Assembly: GCA_963576565.1 (NCBI GenBank)
Contig: OY755044.1
Location: 48,875,134-48,939,133, forward strand
DNA length: 64,000 bases
From: Aspidapion aeneum
Lineage: Eukaryota; Arthropoda; Insecta; Coleoptera; Brentidae
Direction of reading: 5' to 3'
The position numbers and the translations under genes were made by a program. This document shows, piece by piece, positions 44,730-57,350 of this stretch (position 1 is the stretch's first letter; every line of letters starts with the position of its first letter). The notes under the pieces are model-generated. The model did not search any database. It saw only the letters and a program-made list of their open reading frames with translations, and was not told the DNA's origin.

Positions 44730-45613
44730 TCGTCGTTGTGTCCTTTGTGTTCTTGCTCTCATAGTTTGCTAAAATGTTCGACCTTTTAAAAAAATCGCCA
44801 TTTGATAGATATCGTTTTGCAAAACAGAAATCTCTGTGTCTTCGATGTTTAGGTGATTTCCACTTGTCATCTGATTGCGATTCGAAGCTAAAATGCAGCT
44901 CGTGCCAGTCGACTAGGCACCATTCGTTTTTACATTTTGTAAATAATAAAAAGCCATCGGGCCCAAAAGATAGAGTTGAGGAGGCTCCTAAGGATGACGA
45001 CGTGTCTCCAATAGTTGCTTTGGTCAACGGGCCTCAAGTTTTGGTACCTAGTAATATGGATTCCACACAAACACTTTTGGGTACAGCTTTAGTAGAGGTG
45101 AGGGATAGAGAAGGTAATTTTCACTCCTTCAGAGCCTTGCTAGATTGTGGTAGTCAGATCAGTGTTATGATTGAAAAATGTTGTAAAAAGTTACGTTTGG
45201 AACTTATCTCGCAAAATCGCTCGATTCATGGTCTTGGTAGTACGCCAATAAAGGTAAAAGGTACAATTTCTTGCCTAATTCGTTCGCCTGTGCAGGATAA
45301 TTCTACCATTGAAGTCGATTTTACAGTAATCAATAAGATCAGTTCGACTTTACCCGGCCAACTATTGTCAAGAGAAGTATTGCATCAGAGCAAGGACCTT
45401 AAACTTGCCGATCCCAGCTATAATATTCCATCTGGTATTGATTTATTATTAGGAGTTGACGTGTTTCCACTTGTGCTTCGCCAAGGCATGGTACCGGGTA
45501 CGAGGACGTCACCTGCTATGATCAATACTATTTTTGGCTTCGTCGTGCAACCTCCAAGTCGTCTTCGTTTTGTGGTTTTGTCGATAATTCCTTTTCGTTG
45601 GAGGATGACCTGA
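44730..45613 (+). pseudogene. BEL/Pao zinc knuckles and aspartic protease
   Basis: The frame from 44774 encodes cysteine-rich motifs (CLRCLGDFHLSSDC and CSSCQSTRHHSF), and a preceding CPLCSCSHSLLKC is readable at 44738 in another frame. The Pao-type protease follows, with active-site ALLDCGSQISVM near residue 117 and GIDLLLGVDVFP near residue 221. It ends with a frameshift just before the reverse transcriptase frame starting at 45598. Confidence 0.87.
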
Positions 45614-46646
45614 AGCGGCTTTGGGAACTTGAAGACATTCCAGTTATTACTGCTATGTCACCTGATGATGTAGCCTGCGAGAAACATTTTTTAAAGAATT
45701 TTAGTCGAGACAATACTGAACGTTTTACAGTCGCACTCCCCTTTAAGGGGCTTGACCCTTCGTTTGGTAATTCTAGGGAAATTGCGATGCGCAGATTTAA
45801 TGCGCCAGAGAGAAAATTTTTGAAAGATCCTGAGTTACATCGTTCTTATGTGGAGTTTATGAAAGAATATTTTGAAGCTGGGTTTATGGAAAAAATCCCA
45901 GCATCGTTGTTAGGCAAAGAAAGTTCCAGGGTCTATTACCTCCCCCATCATCCAGTTATTAAACCTGAGAGCACGACTACAAAGCTTCGCCCTGTGTTTG
46001 ACGCGTCGTAACTCAGTTAAATGATTGTCTGTACTCAGGTCCAAAACTACAGCAGGATATTCGTAACATTCTTATAAATTTTAGACGTCACAAGTTTGCT
46101 TTTTCCGCTGATATCAGACAGATGTACCTGCAGGTTAAGTTGGCTAAACAGCACCAAGACTATCAGCGCATTCTTTGGCGTTTTTCGCCTGATGAGCCAG
46201 TGTCAGACTATAAATTGGTGACTCTTAGTTTCGGTGTCTCCAGTAGTCCCTTTTTGGCACTTCGTTGTATTGCTCAGCTGGCAGAAGATGAAAAGGTCAA
46301 CTTTCCTGACGCAGCCGAGGTGTTAAAGACAGACATTTACCATAGATGACGTCTGCTCTGGAGCATCTTCGTTGGAGGAAGCGCAAAAACTGCAGCTTCA
46401 GCTGATTGAACTTCTAAAAAAAGGAGGGTTTATGTTGAGGAAATTTGTAAGTAATGACCGCGGTTTATTGGAATCCGTTCCTGTTGATTTCAGGCATCAA
46501 ACTGCTTTAAATTTTGGATCTGATGATTCAGGAATAAAAATGTTGGGACTTAAATGGAACCCAATGGAGGATGTCTTCACATATGATGTAAAAGCTGAAG
46601 ACAGGCTCTGTTCTAAAAGAGTAATTTTATCGGAACTTGCTAGGGT
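45598..46646 (+). pseudogene. BEL/Pao reverse transcriptase, interrupted
   Basis: 45598-46011 encodes RFTVALPFKGLDPSFGNS and VYYLPHHPVIKPESTTTKLRPVFDAS, the first reverse transcriptase blocks, then a TAA. 46017-46349 holds FAFSADIRQMYLQVKL with the palm Asp and LVTLSFGVSSSPFLALRC. The YxDD-like catalytic block is split by a frameshift around 46340 (TIDDV readable in the next frame). 46372-46646 continues (RKFVSNDRGLLESVP, MLGLKWNP) to the codons LSELARV, where a large element enters at 46647. The gene resumes with FDPLGFLAPISF at 51502. Confidence 0.9.
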
Positions 46647-49600
46647 TGTGGCCAATTAAAATGCGTTGGGTGACATTTTGTGGCAAACTAAAAGACGTTG
46701 CCGCCATTTTGTGACACTGTAAATAGAACAATAACGCTGTGCCAATTTGTGACACTAAAATCAAATTACTGAGTAATTAAACAACTATCTGGAAGCAGAA
46801 CTGTATTTTCCAGCTAGGTAAAACATTGATATGCCCGGTAACTTTTATACAGTGGAGAAGGGGGGGGTTCAGAAATAAGAAAATTTTAAGTGCGCCACAG
46901 TATTTTAATACCAATGTTTTACAAAGAAGATCTTAAATAAAATACAGTTCAACTCAAACGTTGTAGCCAAACAATGAAACTCTACTTACTTCCGAGGCTT
47001 CCAGAGTATTTGTATAATTAAAAATAAACAAAAAAATTGACTAATAAACAAAATAAAATTGTAAAAGATTGAATTAAGATGACAAAACTAGAGGCACGTT
47101 ACAGGTAGATGGACTCCTTTAACAGGTCATAGTGTACCTACATCTGAGTCAGTAGTGTAAGACTCACTTATATAAATGATTGTTAAAAAAAAAACACTTC
47201 CAAAATCATTCCGTCATAGTGGAGATCTAGACCAAATATCCGCTGTCCTCATTCTACGTTGCGTAATATGAGACAGACAGGAACCCAGTCCGAGATCTAC
47301 CCCATGAGGCAAAACAATGTAAGGAAACCGCTAAAAAATATAACCTCATCTCTCTTTTGTCTCTGCAAGTTGGTTCACTGGATTGTACAAATAACACAAA
47401 GATTTAGTTCATCTTGTTTATTTTAAATCCTGATAAAAATACCAGAAACATGAAATAGAAAAAAAATTAAATGGTTGGAAATAAAACAGGGCCAAAATAG
47501 CAAGGCACTTAAAATGTCACAGGAAAATTATCTTAAACATACCGCAAAATTGAGGCCATGACGTCATACCTTTTTGCGTTTACAAGCAATATTGAAATTA
47601 TACAAGAAAATTATTATGAGAAAAAAAGAAATTAAATCTAAGGCTCGCTCCTACCTTGGTCCTTGATTATTGTATGAGTAAATGTGTGTTTTATTTTGTA
47701 AACCTGGTGTTGTCCAGATATCTCCTCACTGCTGTTGCACCAGTTCCCTGTTCTGTCCGCGCCTCTCCTGCTGATTATCTAGCACATGACGCTAGGGCAG
47801 TACATGGTCTCAAGTGTTGATGGATACTTGCCCGAGCCTAAAACCCTGTGGAAAATGAAATGTTTCAGTTTCCTGGAAATCGTCTATTTTGCACGAAGTT
47901 CCCCTACACCGAGTAATTTAAATCAAGAACCCCATGTCGACTCAATAAAATAAAGTAGATTTAAACAGATGAACTAAAATAATCCTAACGTACCTTTCCC
48001 AGGGTTAGAGTGCTACACCCGGCTTCACACCAGCGTCCAGCCCAACTGTCCCGTCGATGGAATGGACAGGGCGCTCTTATTTCCCGTAGAAATGGCGTAG
48101 GCCGCCTTAAATCCCTCTCAAAGGGTGTGAGCGTCACTTTAAGATTCGCCTAAACACGACGGCTCACTCTTCACACTCTCTGGGACAGAACCTGCAGCCA
48201 CTGCAGTGCCACTAACCAAAAAAAAACAATGGCGATCCCAGAGACTTGTTGCCGACCCAGCCAGTTCTTTTCAAAAGAGACAAGGCACTTTGTCGAGAAC
48301 ACAAAAAATGAAGTGGCCGGAAACCGTTCGTAGATCTGGTGGGGACAGTACCAACCCAAGTAACATTTCTTTATTTATAGCAGAAGCTAAAAGGTTGTCA
48401 GCGCCTTTCCTTAAAACCATTAGTTTCAATGTTTGATCGCTAGCACGTTCCCATTACCCTTATATACCCCTTAGACCTCCTAAATGGGACTCCCCAATTG
48501 GTGGTGGCAACCTTTGTATTAAACTCACTATAAAACCATAAGAAATAAACTCCAGCTTCGCCCTCTAGCGGTTCCACCAGTATAGAACCTTTTAGAGCCT
48601 AAAGCTATTATGCCAGGTTCTAAAAGCAACTCAGAAACGTCCTCTATTCTATTATAAAACTAGATTTGGTAATTTGGTATCCTGGCGATTCTGTTGAATA
48701 CCATAATACCTTTAGAGTAAAGAAGTTTTCCTATGGCGATATTTTAGATTCACAATGGCTATATAAAATAATTTAGGTCACAAAATTGCCAAAAATGTCA
48801 GAGTCCCATAATTATTTAATCACATAAAAATATACCGAGTTTGTCGTTTTGTTGATGATCAAATTGCCTGCCAGATTTATTTTTCTGATAAAATGGTATC
48901 TGAAAAGCTCTCAAAACAAGCGCGCCGGCTCAAGAATGCTTTTTAATAGTTTTTTGATAACAAAATAACAAATATTTAAAATTAAAAAAAAATCATTTAC
49001 ACTATTCACCAATTAAAAAGTCTGTTTGGTTTACATAAATCAAAATTAAAGTAAAATTATTGTTAAAAAACACTGCTAAAACGACTAGATAAATATTTTC
49101 TCTTTACAATATTTTTTAAATAAATTTATATACGCCATTATGGTTTTATAGTGGTCACTTGGTTTTATTTGTTGCTGTACTGTATCGCAAAAAAGGATTT
49201 TTGAGTGCCCTTATGAAACCAACAAAAACATCTGGGTGTCCTACCCAGGAGGACGGAAACTCAACAATTATTAATTATTGTCAACAATTATTAATTATTG
49301 GGCTTTAAATCATCAATCTTGCAATAGGTAGGTATGTACCAATCTGTACCTAGGTATATCTATTATTTTTACAAGAAATACCTAAAAAAATAAAACAGGA
49401 AAGTATTTACTTACTTCTGTTAGAACCCTTAAGGAAACAAGGTTTTATATGGCCGCCTATTTAAATAATATTTAATATACAGCTATGGGTAACTATAAAT
49501 ACAAAAGAATTAAGTTTACCTTTAAGCTTTCCTATAAAACCTTTTTAAAATGCCTAAAAGTAATGGCAAAAACCAAAAGTCTAAAGTTTATATTTACCAC

Positions 49601-51497
49601 TCTTAAAAACCTTAAGGAAACTAGGTTCTATATGGCCGCCTATCTAATCATATTTACTTTTAAACTACTGGTAACTATAAAAACAAAAGGATATAAGGTA
49701 ACCTTTTAGCTTTATTATATAACACTTTTGTGATGACCTAAAGTAATGAAAAAAACTAAATGACCAAAGTTTATATTTATTTATTTTTAAAAACTTTAGG
49801 TAAAATGGTTTTATAAGACCATCTTTATACATCAGAAATCAATAAAACCAAAAGTATCTAAAAGGAACAGAAGGAATATCAGTTTTATTATACTCCCTTT
49901 ATAAATCACTTTTTGGTTGTATAACACCCCTTTAGGTAATTGGTAATATAAATTCCCTTTATGTAGCCAAATTGATCCTAAAACCCATAGCAGCACCCTC
50001 TAAATAACCTAGGAACCAAATTAATAAAACATTGAGTGGTAATAATGTTACTTGGGAACCTAATTTTCCCGGTTAAATTCAAATAAGGATGCAAACCTAT
50101 TTATAAAAAAAACGCTCTCACCAAAAAATCACTAAATTCGGTTTGCGAGACTGGAGGAAAAAAACCCGCGGTTTTCAAACTAACCAATGAGGAAATACAT
50201 TAATACTTTCGTACCGGTATATAGGGGGCAGCATCGACCAAGGGGATATTGAAAATACGTAAAACGCACCTTGAGGTGTTGTCGGATCTATTTCAACATT
50301 TGAAATTTTTATAACAAGGACGTCGAGACACCCTCCATACATAGACCGAACATTTGCCTACCGGACCCCTGCCAACATAGCAAGTAGGAGAAAAATAACC
50401 AGCCGGACTATAAGATGCTCAGCATTGAAACCATCAACTGTAAATTCAATTACTGGAGATCAGAGCATGCAGCAAACCCAGGAATATTTGAACATTCAAC
50501 CAATTCCCATATGAGTAAAGCTAAACTAAGTGTAGAATTTAGTTGTATTTTAGTTACAGTTTTAGTCAAAAGTTTCCTTTGCTCTTTATAAATGTTTTCT
50601 CTAAGATTCATATGGTTTGACGCCATTCTTGTAAAACATTTCTACATTAATAAAGTTGTTTCTGAACTAAAAATACACATTGAACTACTGCTTAAACTCG
50701 GCACAAGAGTGTTCAGATGTTAAGTTTGCTCACCACTAGCTAGCCCTACAAAGCCCTTCAATCCGACTAACTGAGCTAGTTATTAACTTTATATAACTAT
50801 GATTATATATAAATTTATATAATATAAAAATACGATTTTGTTTATTCTTTTAGTCCTGGTTTTTATCCCTCGTTTATCTCCCATTTATAAAAGTGCATAA
50901 CTCGTATTTATTTTATCCTTTCCCTATCAAATTAATAAAGATATTAAAGTGGGCGGAGCCTCGGTTGTTCCTGGTCAAACCGTGGACCTAACTATGTTTT
51001 CGTGCTATCAAAACTAGCTAATCCGTGGAGGATATGAGGTTCGGAAGAGAAATTATTTTCCCAATATCCTCGAAAATAAACATAAGCGAATGAAATGTTC
51101 ATCTAAATGTTTCCTTCCTGTTACTGAAACCATTTGTGATGCGGCAACGCCGCCATGCCCCAGCAGAACAGCTGTTTATCTCCGTGAACGTCAAAGAAAA
51201 TTACAAAATTTTACAGATAAACAAAACAATCAAAAGTTTTAATGTGATTTTTCCCCGAAACCTGTGATCTTAAATTCCAATTACGATGTCCAGATAATGC
51301 GATGTGCGTAGTGTCCACAGTAATTCGATGGAATATCTCCTTTATAAGGTAACTTTTTGGACACTATATAACCTCCAAACCTAGCTATATAAAATACCCT
51401 TAATTTGTGTACAGAAAAACGAGTCGAAGAGCCTTGATTATTTACCTAAATAAACAAATATGTAACGTTGCCTTAAACGTAAAAATGACACGTTACA
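46647..51497 (+). mobile_element. Non-coding 3.1-kb repeat, copy 2 (TSD GGGT), with nested element
   Basis: Second copy of the element at 4036-7404. It starts TGTGGCCAATTAAAATGCG and ends CACGTTACA. It lies in the BEL reverse transcriptase between perfect GGGT duplications (46643-46646 and 51498-51501). Minus the 1702-base insertion at 48355-50056, it is about 3149 bases and aligns with copy 1 throughout, in the same orientation, at roughly 85-90% identity by eye. No conserved open reading frame. Confidence 0.87.
48355..50056. mobile_element. 1.7-kb element with 13-bp terminal inverted repeats
   Basis: Ends CCCAAGTAACATT...AATGTTACTTGGG are perfect inverted repeats. Copy 1 of the host repeat provides the empty site at about 5975-5985 (TACCAACCTAATTTT). 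Comparison gives a 2-base AA duplication, or 3-base AAC if the outer C is counted as host. The interior is AT-rich, with an internal duplication (TTAAGGAAACAAGGTTTTATATGGCCGCC at 49430 and again at about 49612) and a doubled CAACAATTATTAATTATTG at 49262 and 49284. No transposase. The superfamily is not recognised. Confidence 0.82.
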
Positions 51498-51501
51498 GGG
51501 T

Positions 51502-52178
51502 TTTTGATCCCTTAGGATTTTTAGCACCCATTTCGTTTTTATTAAAGTACATGATTCACCATCTGTGGTTTCTCAAGTTAGATTTCACTTCCTAGACTAG
51601 AGTTATGTGGTTGTGTTTTGCTGGCTAATTTGGTTGATTTTGTTGTCGAAGCGTTTACGTATAAGGTTGCTTTTCATAACGTTTATGCTTGGAGTGATTC
51701 GTCCGTCGCACTTTATTGAATTAACTCGTCGCCGCACTCCCTGAAAACTTTTGTGAGCAATCGTGTTAGCGCCATTCAAAGTAAACTACCGGCTGACAAA
51801 TGGTATCATGTTCGTTCTGGAGACAACCCAGCAGATGTAGCATCAAGGTGTATAATGCCCTCAGAGCTACTTAATCACGTACTCTGGTGGAATGGTCCTT
51901 CGTGGCTTTGTATGGAATCTAAAAATTGGCCTATGTCCAATGTTTTGGACAATCCTCCACCCAACGAGGTGCTGGAAGAGGAAAAGGTTGTTTCGCTAAA
52001 CATTGTCGTCGACAGTAATGTCCTGGATAGTTTGATGGATAGGTTCTCGTCGTTAACCACCATTAAAAATATTGTAGCATTTTGTTTGCGTTTTTATTAC
52101 AATGCAAGCGAAAAAGACATTCGAAAACGCAAATTTAGCCGATCGTTCGTAGAGTTTGAGTTGTATGAAGCCTTTTAG
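51502..52178 (+). pseudogene. BEL/Pao RNase H region
   Basis: Begins with the FDPLGFLAPISFLLK motif that follows the reverse transcriptase in BEL/Pao elements. A deletion and frameshifts follow (51595-51750). The frame at 51753-52178 then encodes a SNRVSAIQ block, WYHVRSGDNPADVASRC and WWNGPSWL, the RNase H/connection signature of this superfamily. Confidence 0.88.
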
Positions 52179-53000
52179 TGCTTGTAAAGCACTGCCAACA
52201 AAGATGTTTTTACAATGAACTTAACTGTTTGACTTCAAACAAGTTGTTGCCTGAGTCGTTAAGAAAATTATCTCCCTTTTTAGATAGGGAAGGTATTATT
52301 AGGGTAGGAGGAAGACTTGTAAATTCTAAGCTTTCTTATAATGAAAAGCACCCTATTCTTCTCCCTAGATGTAGTCGCCTAACAGAGTTGATTATAGAAT
52401 CTACTCACAAACAACATGGGCATCCAGGGCTACAAACTTTGCTTTATCTGATTCGACAAAACTTTTGGATACTTAGTCCCCAGAGGGCTATTCGCTCGGT
52501 TTTATCCAAATGTCTAGTTTGTTTTCGTCAAAATCCTAAACCGTATCAACCTTTAATGGGTAATTTGCCTGCTCTTCGAGTTAGTCAACTTAAACCTTTC
52601 GTTGTGTGGGTGTTGATCTCGGTGGTCCTTTTACGCTAACTTTGGGTAAACATCGTAGAGCCAAAACTTATAAGGCTTCTTTATGTCTTTATGTATGCTT
52701 TGCTACAAAAGCGGTTCACTTCGAACTTGTTTCAGACCTGTCAACTGAAGCTTGTCTGGCTCGTTTCAGAAGGTTTCTTGCGCGTAGAGGTCGCTGTGTT
52801 AGTGTTTTTAGCGATTCTGGTACTAACTTTAAAGGTGCTAGTCGGTATTTTGTGGAAATAATGGAGTCTGTTGTCCAGCAAGAGCGTATTGAACACTCAC
52901 CTATGAAGAGCTTTCTACAGTTTTTATACAAATTGAAGCTGTTTTAAACTCCTGGCCGCTGTGCCCAATTAGCTCTGACCCAAACGACCTGAATGCTTTG
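52178..53000 (+). pseudogene. BEL/Pao integrase
   Basis: 52178-52639 has the zinc-binding region: HPILLPRCSRLTELIIESTHKQHGHPGLQTLL (His pair) and VLSKCLVCFRQNPKP (Cys pair). 52606-52947 carries the core: GVDLGGPF with the first Asp, KAVHFELVSDLSTEACL, and FSDSGTNFKGA with the second Asp. The segment that should contain the catalytic Glu is largely deleted. After [17 protein letters not shown] the sequence jumps towards the C-terminal domain. Confidence 0.87.
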
Positions 53001-53320
53001 TCGCCAGGTCACTTTCTCACGTTAGAGCCGTTAACGGCCTTACCTGATTTTGATTTAAGGTGTCATCGGGAGTACCTGCACACTTTGATGCAGAGAAATA
53101 AGTGGTGCGAGAATGAAAATAGTTCTGTCACGGTCGGAACTATGGTTGTGATTGTTCATAATCAAACCCCTCCACTAAAATGGTAGTTAGGTAGAATTAT
53201 AAAAGTTTATCCCGGTTCGGACGGTATTATTTGCATTGCGACAGTGAAAACTAATGATGGAGAAGTCCAGAGGCCTCTGAACAAGCTCTGTCGCCTCCCT
53301 AATTTCGAATGTTGATAAAA
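52980..53320 (+). pseudogene. BEL/Pao C-terminal domain (DUF5641-like)
   Basis: [16 protein letters not shown] starts the domain that closes Pao pol proteins. It continues through [19 protein letters not shown] to a TAG at 53185. The same frame then reads on with a GRIIKVYPGSDG block and an RPLNKLCRLP ending near 53310, the usual pol terminus. One point stop in an otherwise intact domain. Confidence 0.85.
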
Positions 53321-53352
53321 TACCTCCCCTAGGTATTTTATGGCGCGCGGGA

Positions 53353-53736
53353 TGTTTAATCTTGACGAGCCTTGTAAATATAGATAGGTTTAACATTTAA
53401 AAATACCCTGTATTTAGAATATTTAATTTAATTTCTTCCGGGCGCTGGTATGCTGTTTTTTGGGAAAAAGAAACCGCGTCTTATCTTTTATAATTTTTTG
53501 TTGTTTCGCGCGATATTGTTTTGGCAGTTGGCTTTTAGATTTCGTCGCATAAAACAACTCAGCAATTTATATTTATTTGTGTGCTATTTTTACGTGCCGA
53601 TTTGGACATTGCCTTTTTGGAATACCTTTGTGATTTTGGAAAATAGAAGAACAGAGTGTGGCCACACTGGAAGAACACCGGCCATACAGGGGTAAGTCGA
53701 TTGCCATTACTCGTTGGGTTTATTCTTATTTTCTTT
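53353..53736 (+). repeat. Candidate BEL/Pao 3' LTR
   Basis: Begins TGTTTAATCTTGACGAGCC directly after a purine-rich GGCGCGCGGGA, the usual arrangement at the 3' end of BEL/Pao elements. It ends before TTTGGCGACCG at about 53737, which itself resembles a primer-binding site. No matching 5' LTR is visible in the window, so the call rests on position. A 81-residue frame at 53450-53695 is probably incidental. Confidence 0.4.
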
Positions 53737-53809
53737 GGCGACCGATTATTTTTTAACCACCCCCGAAGGGCAGGACCGGCCAGCCCTACAGTCTAATAGT
53801 TTAACACTG

Positions 53810-54365
53810 CTAGTGTGAACCTTGCAAAATATTTTTTTAGTGCATGTTTACACATATATTTTTGCACTGTTGTTCTTATAAGAGGGAAAAAGGGCAATAT
53901 ACTATGTTTTTAGTACACGTGTACTTTTTATAATATCTGTACAGGGTGTCCCAAATGCGCTGTTTTGGGGGTCTTGGGTAATTTCAGGAGAGATATGAAA
54001 AAACTGACCACCCTTTGCGACGCTCAAATTTTAAGAGAAGCTTAAATGTCAAAACTGCATCTTGATATAGCGATCTGTTTTCAAGCTACGGGTGTTTTTG
54101 AAAAGTCTGCATTTTGGGAGGGGATCTATAACTTTTGTATTTATGAAAATTTTGTTACACGTAGCTATGAAGTGCATACTGTAAGTACTTCTTAAATTTT
54201 ATTTAATAAATTGTTGATTAATTTATTTTTGCTAGTGTGAACCCTCCAAAATATTTTTTTTGTGGATGTGTACACATGTACTTTTGCATTTTTGTTCTTA
54301 TAAAAGGGAAAAAATTCAATCAACAATGTTTTTAGTACATGTGTACTTATTGAAGTGTAAACTGC
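53810..54365 (+). repeat. 130-bp direct repeat split by a CAGGGTGTCCCA-type insertion
   Basis: GCTAGTGTGAACC...TTTAGTACA(C/T)GTGTACTT occurs at about 53806-53930 and again at 54232-54352. Between them, from 53941, lies TGTACAGGGTGTCCCAAATG followed by non-coding DNA. A matching complementary end, TTGGGACACCCTGTACA, occurs at 61351-61367. The pair could be ends of one element or separate fragments. Confidence 0.55.
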
Positions 54366-56340
54366 TTTAGGCGCGTTTAGCAGTTTTTGTGGGTAGTGAA
54401 TTGAACTGAGCCGTCAGGCTCGGCTATGTTACACTCATTCGGGTGAAGTCGGCTCGAGTCGACTAACTGTGAGAGAAACATTCAGCGAGCGATATGATGA
54501 TGCAGATGAAGGCCAGTATTATTAATTTCGCCTTGTTGAAGTTTACACTTCTGCCGTGTGGTCTTAAGCACACACATTTTTTTTTCAATTTATAAGCTAC
54601 ATAGCTATAAGCTTAAAGAAACAAAAATTGTACGCAAAAGTAGTTTTATATTTAATTTATCAATTTTTCCCACCTCAAGTACGCCCCTGTATCTTGGCCC
54701 TGCACTGGGTTCCATTGGAGCACCACTTCTAGAATGGCATTCCTAGGTGTCTGCCTTTGTGCCAAATATCGTCACGGTACGCGAAAATGCAGAGAAGCCC
54801 CTAAATTTCCGGCTTAGACCCCGAACTACAAAGTTTGATAAGGTGTTAAACATTGTTACGTAACATTTGTTAGCCTACATAAAAATAAAGTAATCTCAGC
54901 TCCAATGTGTACTATTAGCTGGATGAAGGTAATATTTTACTAATAAAAATTTTTACTGTGCAGTTTTTTTACGGGTCAGGACAATTCGCCGGGGCCGATT
55001 CACTTTTACTTCTTTTCAATTTTATTTGTTTGGCGTCCTAACCTAAATTATGCCCAGATACCACTATCTTCCTCAAAAAATAAGAAAAATCGTTAAAAAA
55101 AATTCAAAGAACTTAAAAAACTGCTTTGTGAAAAAAGATTATTTAAAAAAAAATTGTTTTACTGATAAATATTTTCTATTCAGAATTAAATTTCAAACTA
55201 AAACCACGGTGGCTAGTTTTCCCAGTGGCGAGTTAGGTCAGCGGCAAGTTGGTTCGGCGGCGATATGGGACCGGCGAAATTTTCTTATTTTCATTTATTT
55301 CTACCGTGCAAAGGCAAAAGAAGATACTTGCAAAAATTAACTTTTGAGATATAATCTTTTAGGACATTTTTTTCCTTCTAGATTATAAAAATATGCTTGG
55401 TGTAAACGGTATGATAGAGGAGGCCAAAATAAGAAAAAACCTCATATAACATGGAAGTCCTGTTTTTAAAATGTAGGATTATTAATGTTTGAGGAGTAAA
55501 GGAAAAAAAAGTTTTATTAAAAAATAAAATTCGGAACACTAAATGATTATCTGACTCATTATGATTAGAAAATGTGAGTTTTTTTTGATAAAATGGCAAG
55601 TTAAGGAGATAGTCAAAGTTACCTCCTAAAATGATAAAATTATTTAAAAAAAAATAAATATTTTGTTTGTGCCAATATAAACTTAAAACTATTAATGGTA
55701 TGATGTGCCTAGAGACCTGTTTCTAATAACATAAAACTGCAACAAAAATATAGAGTTTACTATGGCATTTATAAAAGTTTATAAGCAAAAAAAAGTTTTT
55801 CTTGAAAAAACTACGCTAATAATTTTTTTTTAAATCATTTTTATTTTTTTTATTATTTTTTCTATTTTAATACACCTTACCAAATTTTATATATTTTCTT
55901 AAAGAAGTTGTACCCAACAAAGTTAAAAAAATGGTTAATCGATTGATGCTCTGTATCTCGAAAATATGTGTGTGCTTTTTTCAATGTCTTATGGTTTTTT
56001 TTCTTATCTTGACCTCGATCACGCATTAAAATATTGTGAGTCATACCATTTACACACTGTAAATTAATGCAAACAAAAAACGAGAATTTAAAAACCTAAC
56101 AAAACTAGGTAACATTGGTATTTTTTGCAAGTACATTTTTTTTCTTTGCAGAGTAGATTTATATTGTTACGAAAGAGAAAAAAGTAGTTTTTCCGTAACT
56201 AAACGAAAGGACAAATTAGCAGACACAGGTGAAGTTGGGAAAATTTACACAATTTTTAGCTCCTAGTTCGTGACCACTTTGAAGAACACGTTTACAATAA
56301 AGGTTTGCTGTTTTCTCGGTGTTAATGCGCATGCTTTTAA
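54366..56340. other. Repeat-like AT-rich DNA without genes
   Basis: It contains a GC-rich island at 54970-55280 (AATTCGCCGGGG, GGCGAGTTAGGTCAGCGGC) related to 36870-36950, and many homopolymer runs. Reading frames of up to 96 residues lack any recognisable feature and are interrupted. Confidence 0.45.
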
Positions 56341-56350
56341 CACAAAATCC

Positions 56351-56384
56351 CTTTGTTCTACTGGGTCGACCCAATAGAACAAAG
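56351..56384. repeat. Short perfect-type hairpin
   Basis: CTTTGTTCTACTGGGT-CG-ACCCAATAGAACAAAG: 16-base arms with one mismatch around a 2-base centre. Could be cruciform-forming or the centre of a degraded palindrome. Not followed by a T run that would suggest a terminator. Confidence 0.7.
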
Positions 56385-56929
56385 TTCTCTTAAAATTTAG
56401 TAGAAGTAATCTCTCCTGTAGGAGCTCATGAATACGGATTGTCTAATTTTAGTAGAACGTTCCTATGGGAAAGATTTCAAGAATAGACGTCCAGAACGGA
56501 AGATTTGTCGAAAAAAATATAAGTCTGGACGAGAAGTTAGCGGCCATGGCTAGGCTATAACGAACGTCTTGCAACTGGCTTCTATTTCTGTCTTTGTCGA
56601 AAAGAGTGAGAAGCATTATAAAATATATAAAAAAAGTAGCATGTGTACTTTAGAAAAGCTAGTTTCAAAACCACTGAAATTGGTTGAAACGTGACGTCAT
56701 TGCTAACGAGCGGGAAATATCATTATTAAAACTGAAACAATAAAAAATTAAAAAAACAAAACCTTTTAACTTTTTTTGGAAGTTACCAAATTGTTAGGAG
56801 AAAATACAGATGGTATTGGGTTTTCAATTGTTTTTGAGCATTAATAACACGACATTTCAGAGTTGTGATGTCACCAATCAATGAAGTAATTTATTGAAAC
56901 AGTGTTTTAAACCTGGTTCGACTGAGAAA

Positions 56930-57350
56930 ATGCCTAGGGTGACACAATAACCCCTAAACTATTTAACCAGGCCCTACAAGATGTTTTAAAAAAATTAGAT
57001 TGAGAAGGAATACGCATTAAAGTAAACGGATAATACTTGAACCATCTAAGATATGCTGATGATATCGCTTTAAAAACAGATAAGAAAGAAGAACTGATAA
57101 AAATGCTGGAAGAACTGAATACCTCAGCTAAAAATATAGGCCTGAGTATAAACTACACTAAAACTAAAAGCATAACAACCACAGATGAAGATATCACGAT
57201 CAGAATAAAACAAGATAAAATAGAACAAGTAGAGGAATATATATCTGGGAAAAATTATTAAACTAAAAAAGAAAACCAAACAGCTGAAATCAAGAGACGA
57301 GTAAGAGTGGCCTGGGCAGCATTCGGTAAATTAAGCTACATATTAAAAAA
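56930..57350 (+). pseudogene. Non-LTR reverse transcriptase fragment (RTE/R2-like)
   Basis: Translation of 56940-57260 gives a DTITPKLFNQALQDVL-like palm segment, then LNHLRYADDIALKTDKKEEL with the catalytic DD, and IGLSINYTKTKSITT. Further residues in the next frame (EIKRRVRVAWAAFGKL) reach 57345. Two internal stops and no flanking domains; a short relic of a lineage different from the FADDQ elements elsewhere in the window. Confidence 0.8.

Noticed and set aside
44716..45027. 103-residue minus-strand frame over BEL zinc knuckles
   Set aside because: Antisense shadow of the BEL/Pao gag-protease frame.
54558..55340. Possible small host genes (62-96 residues)
   Set aside because: Composition follows homopolymer runs and the frames lack conserved motifs.
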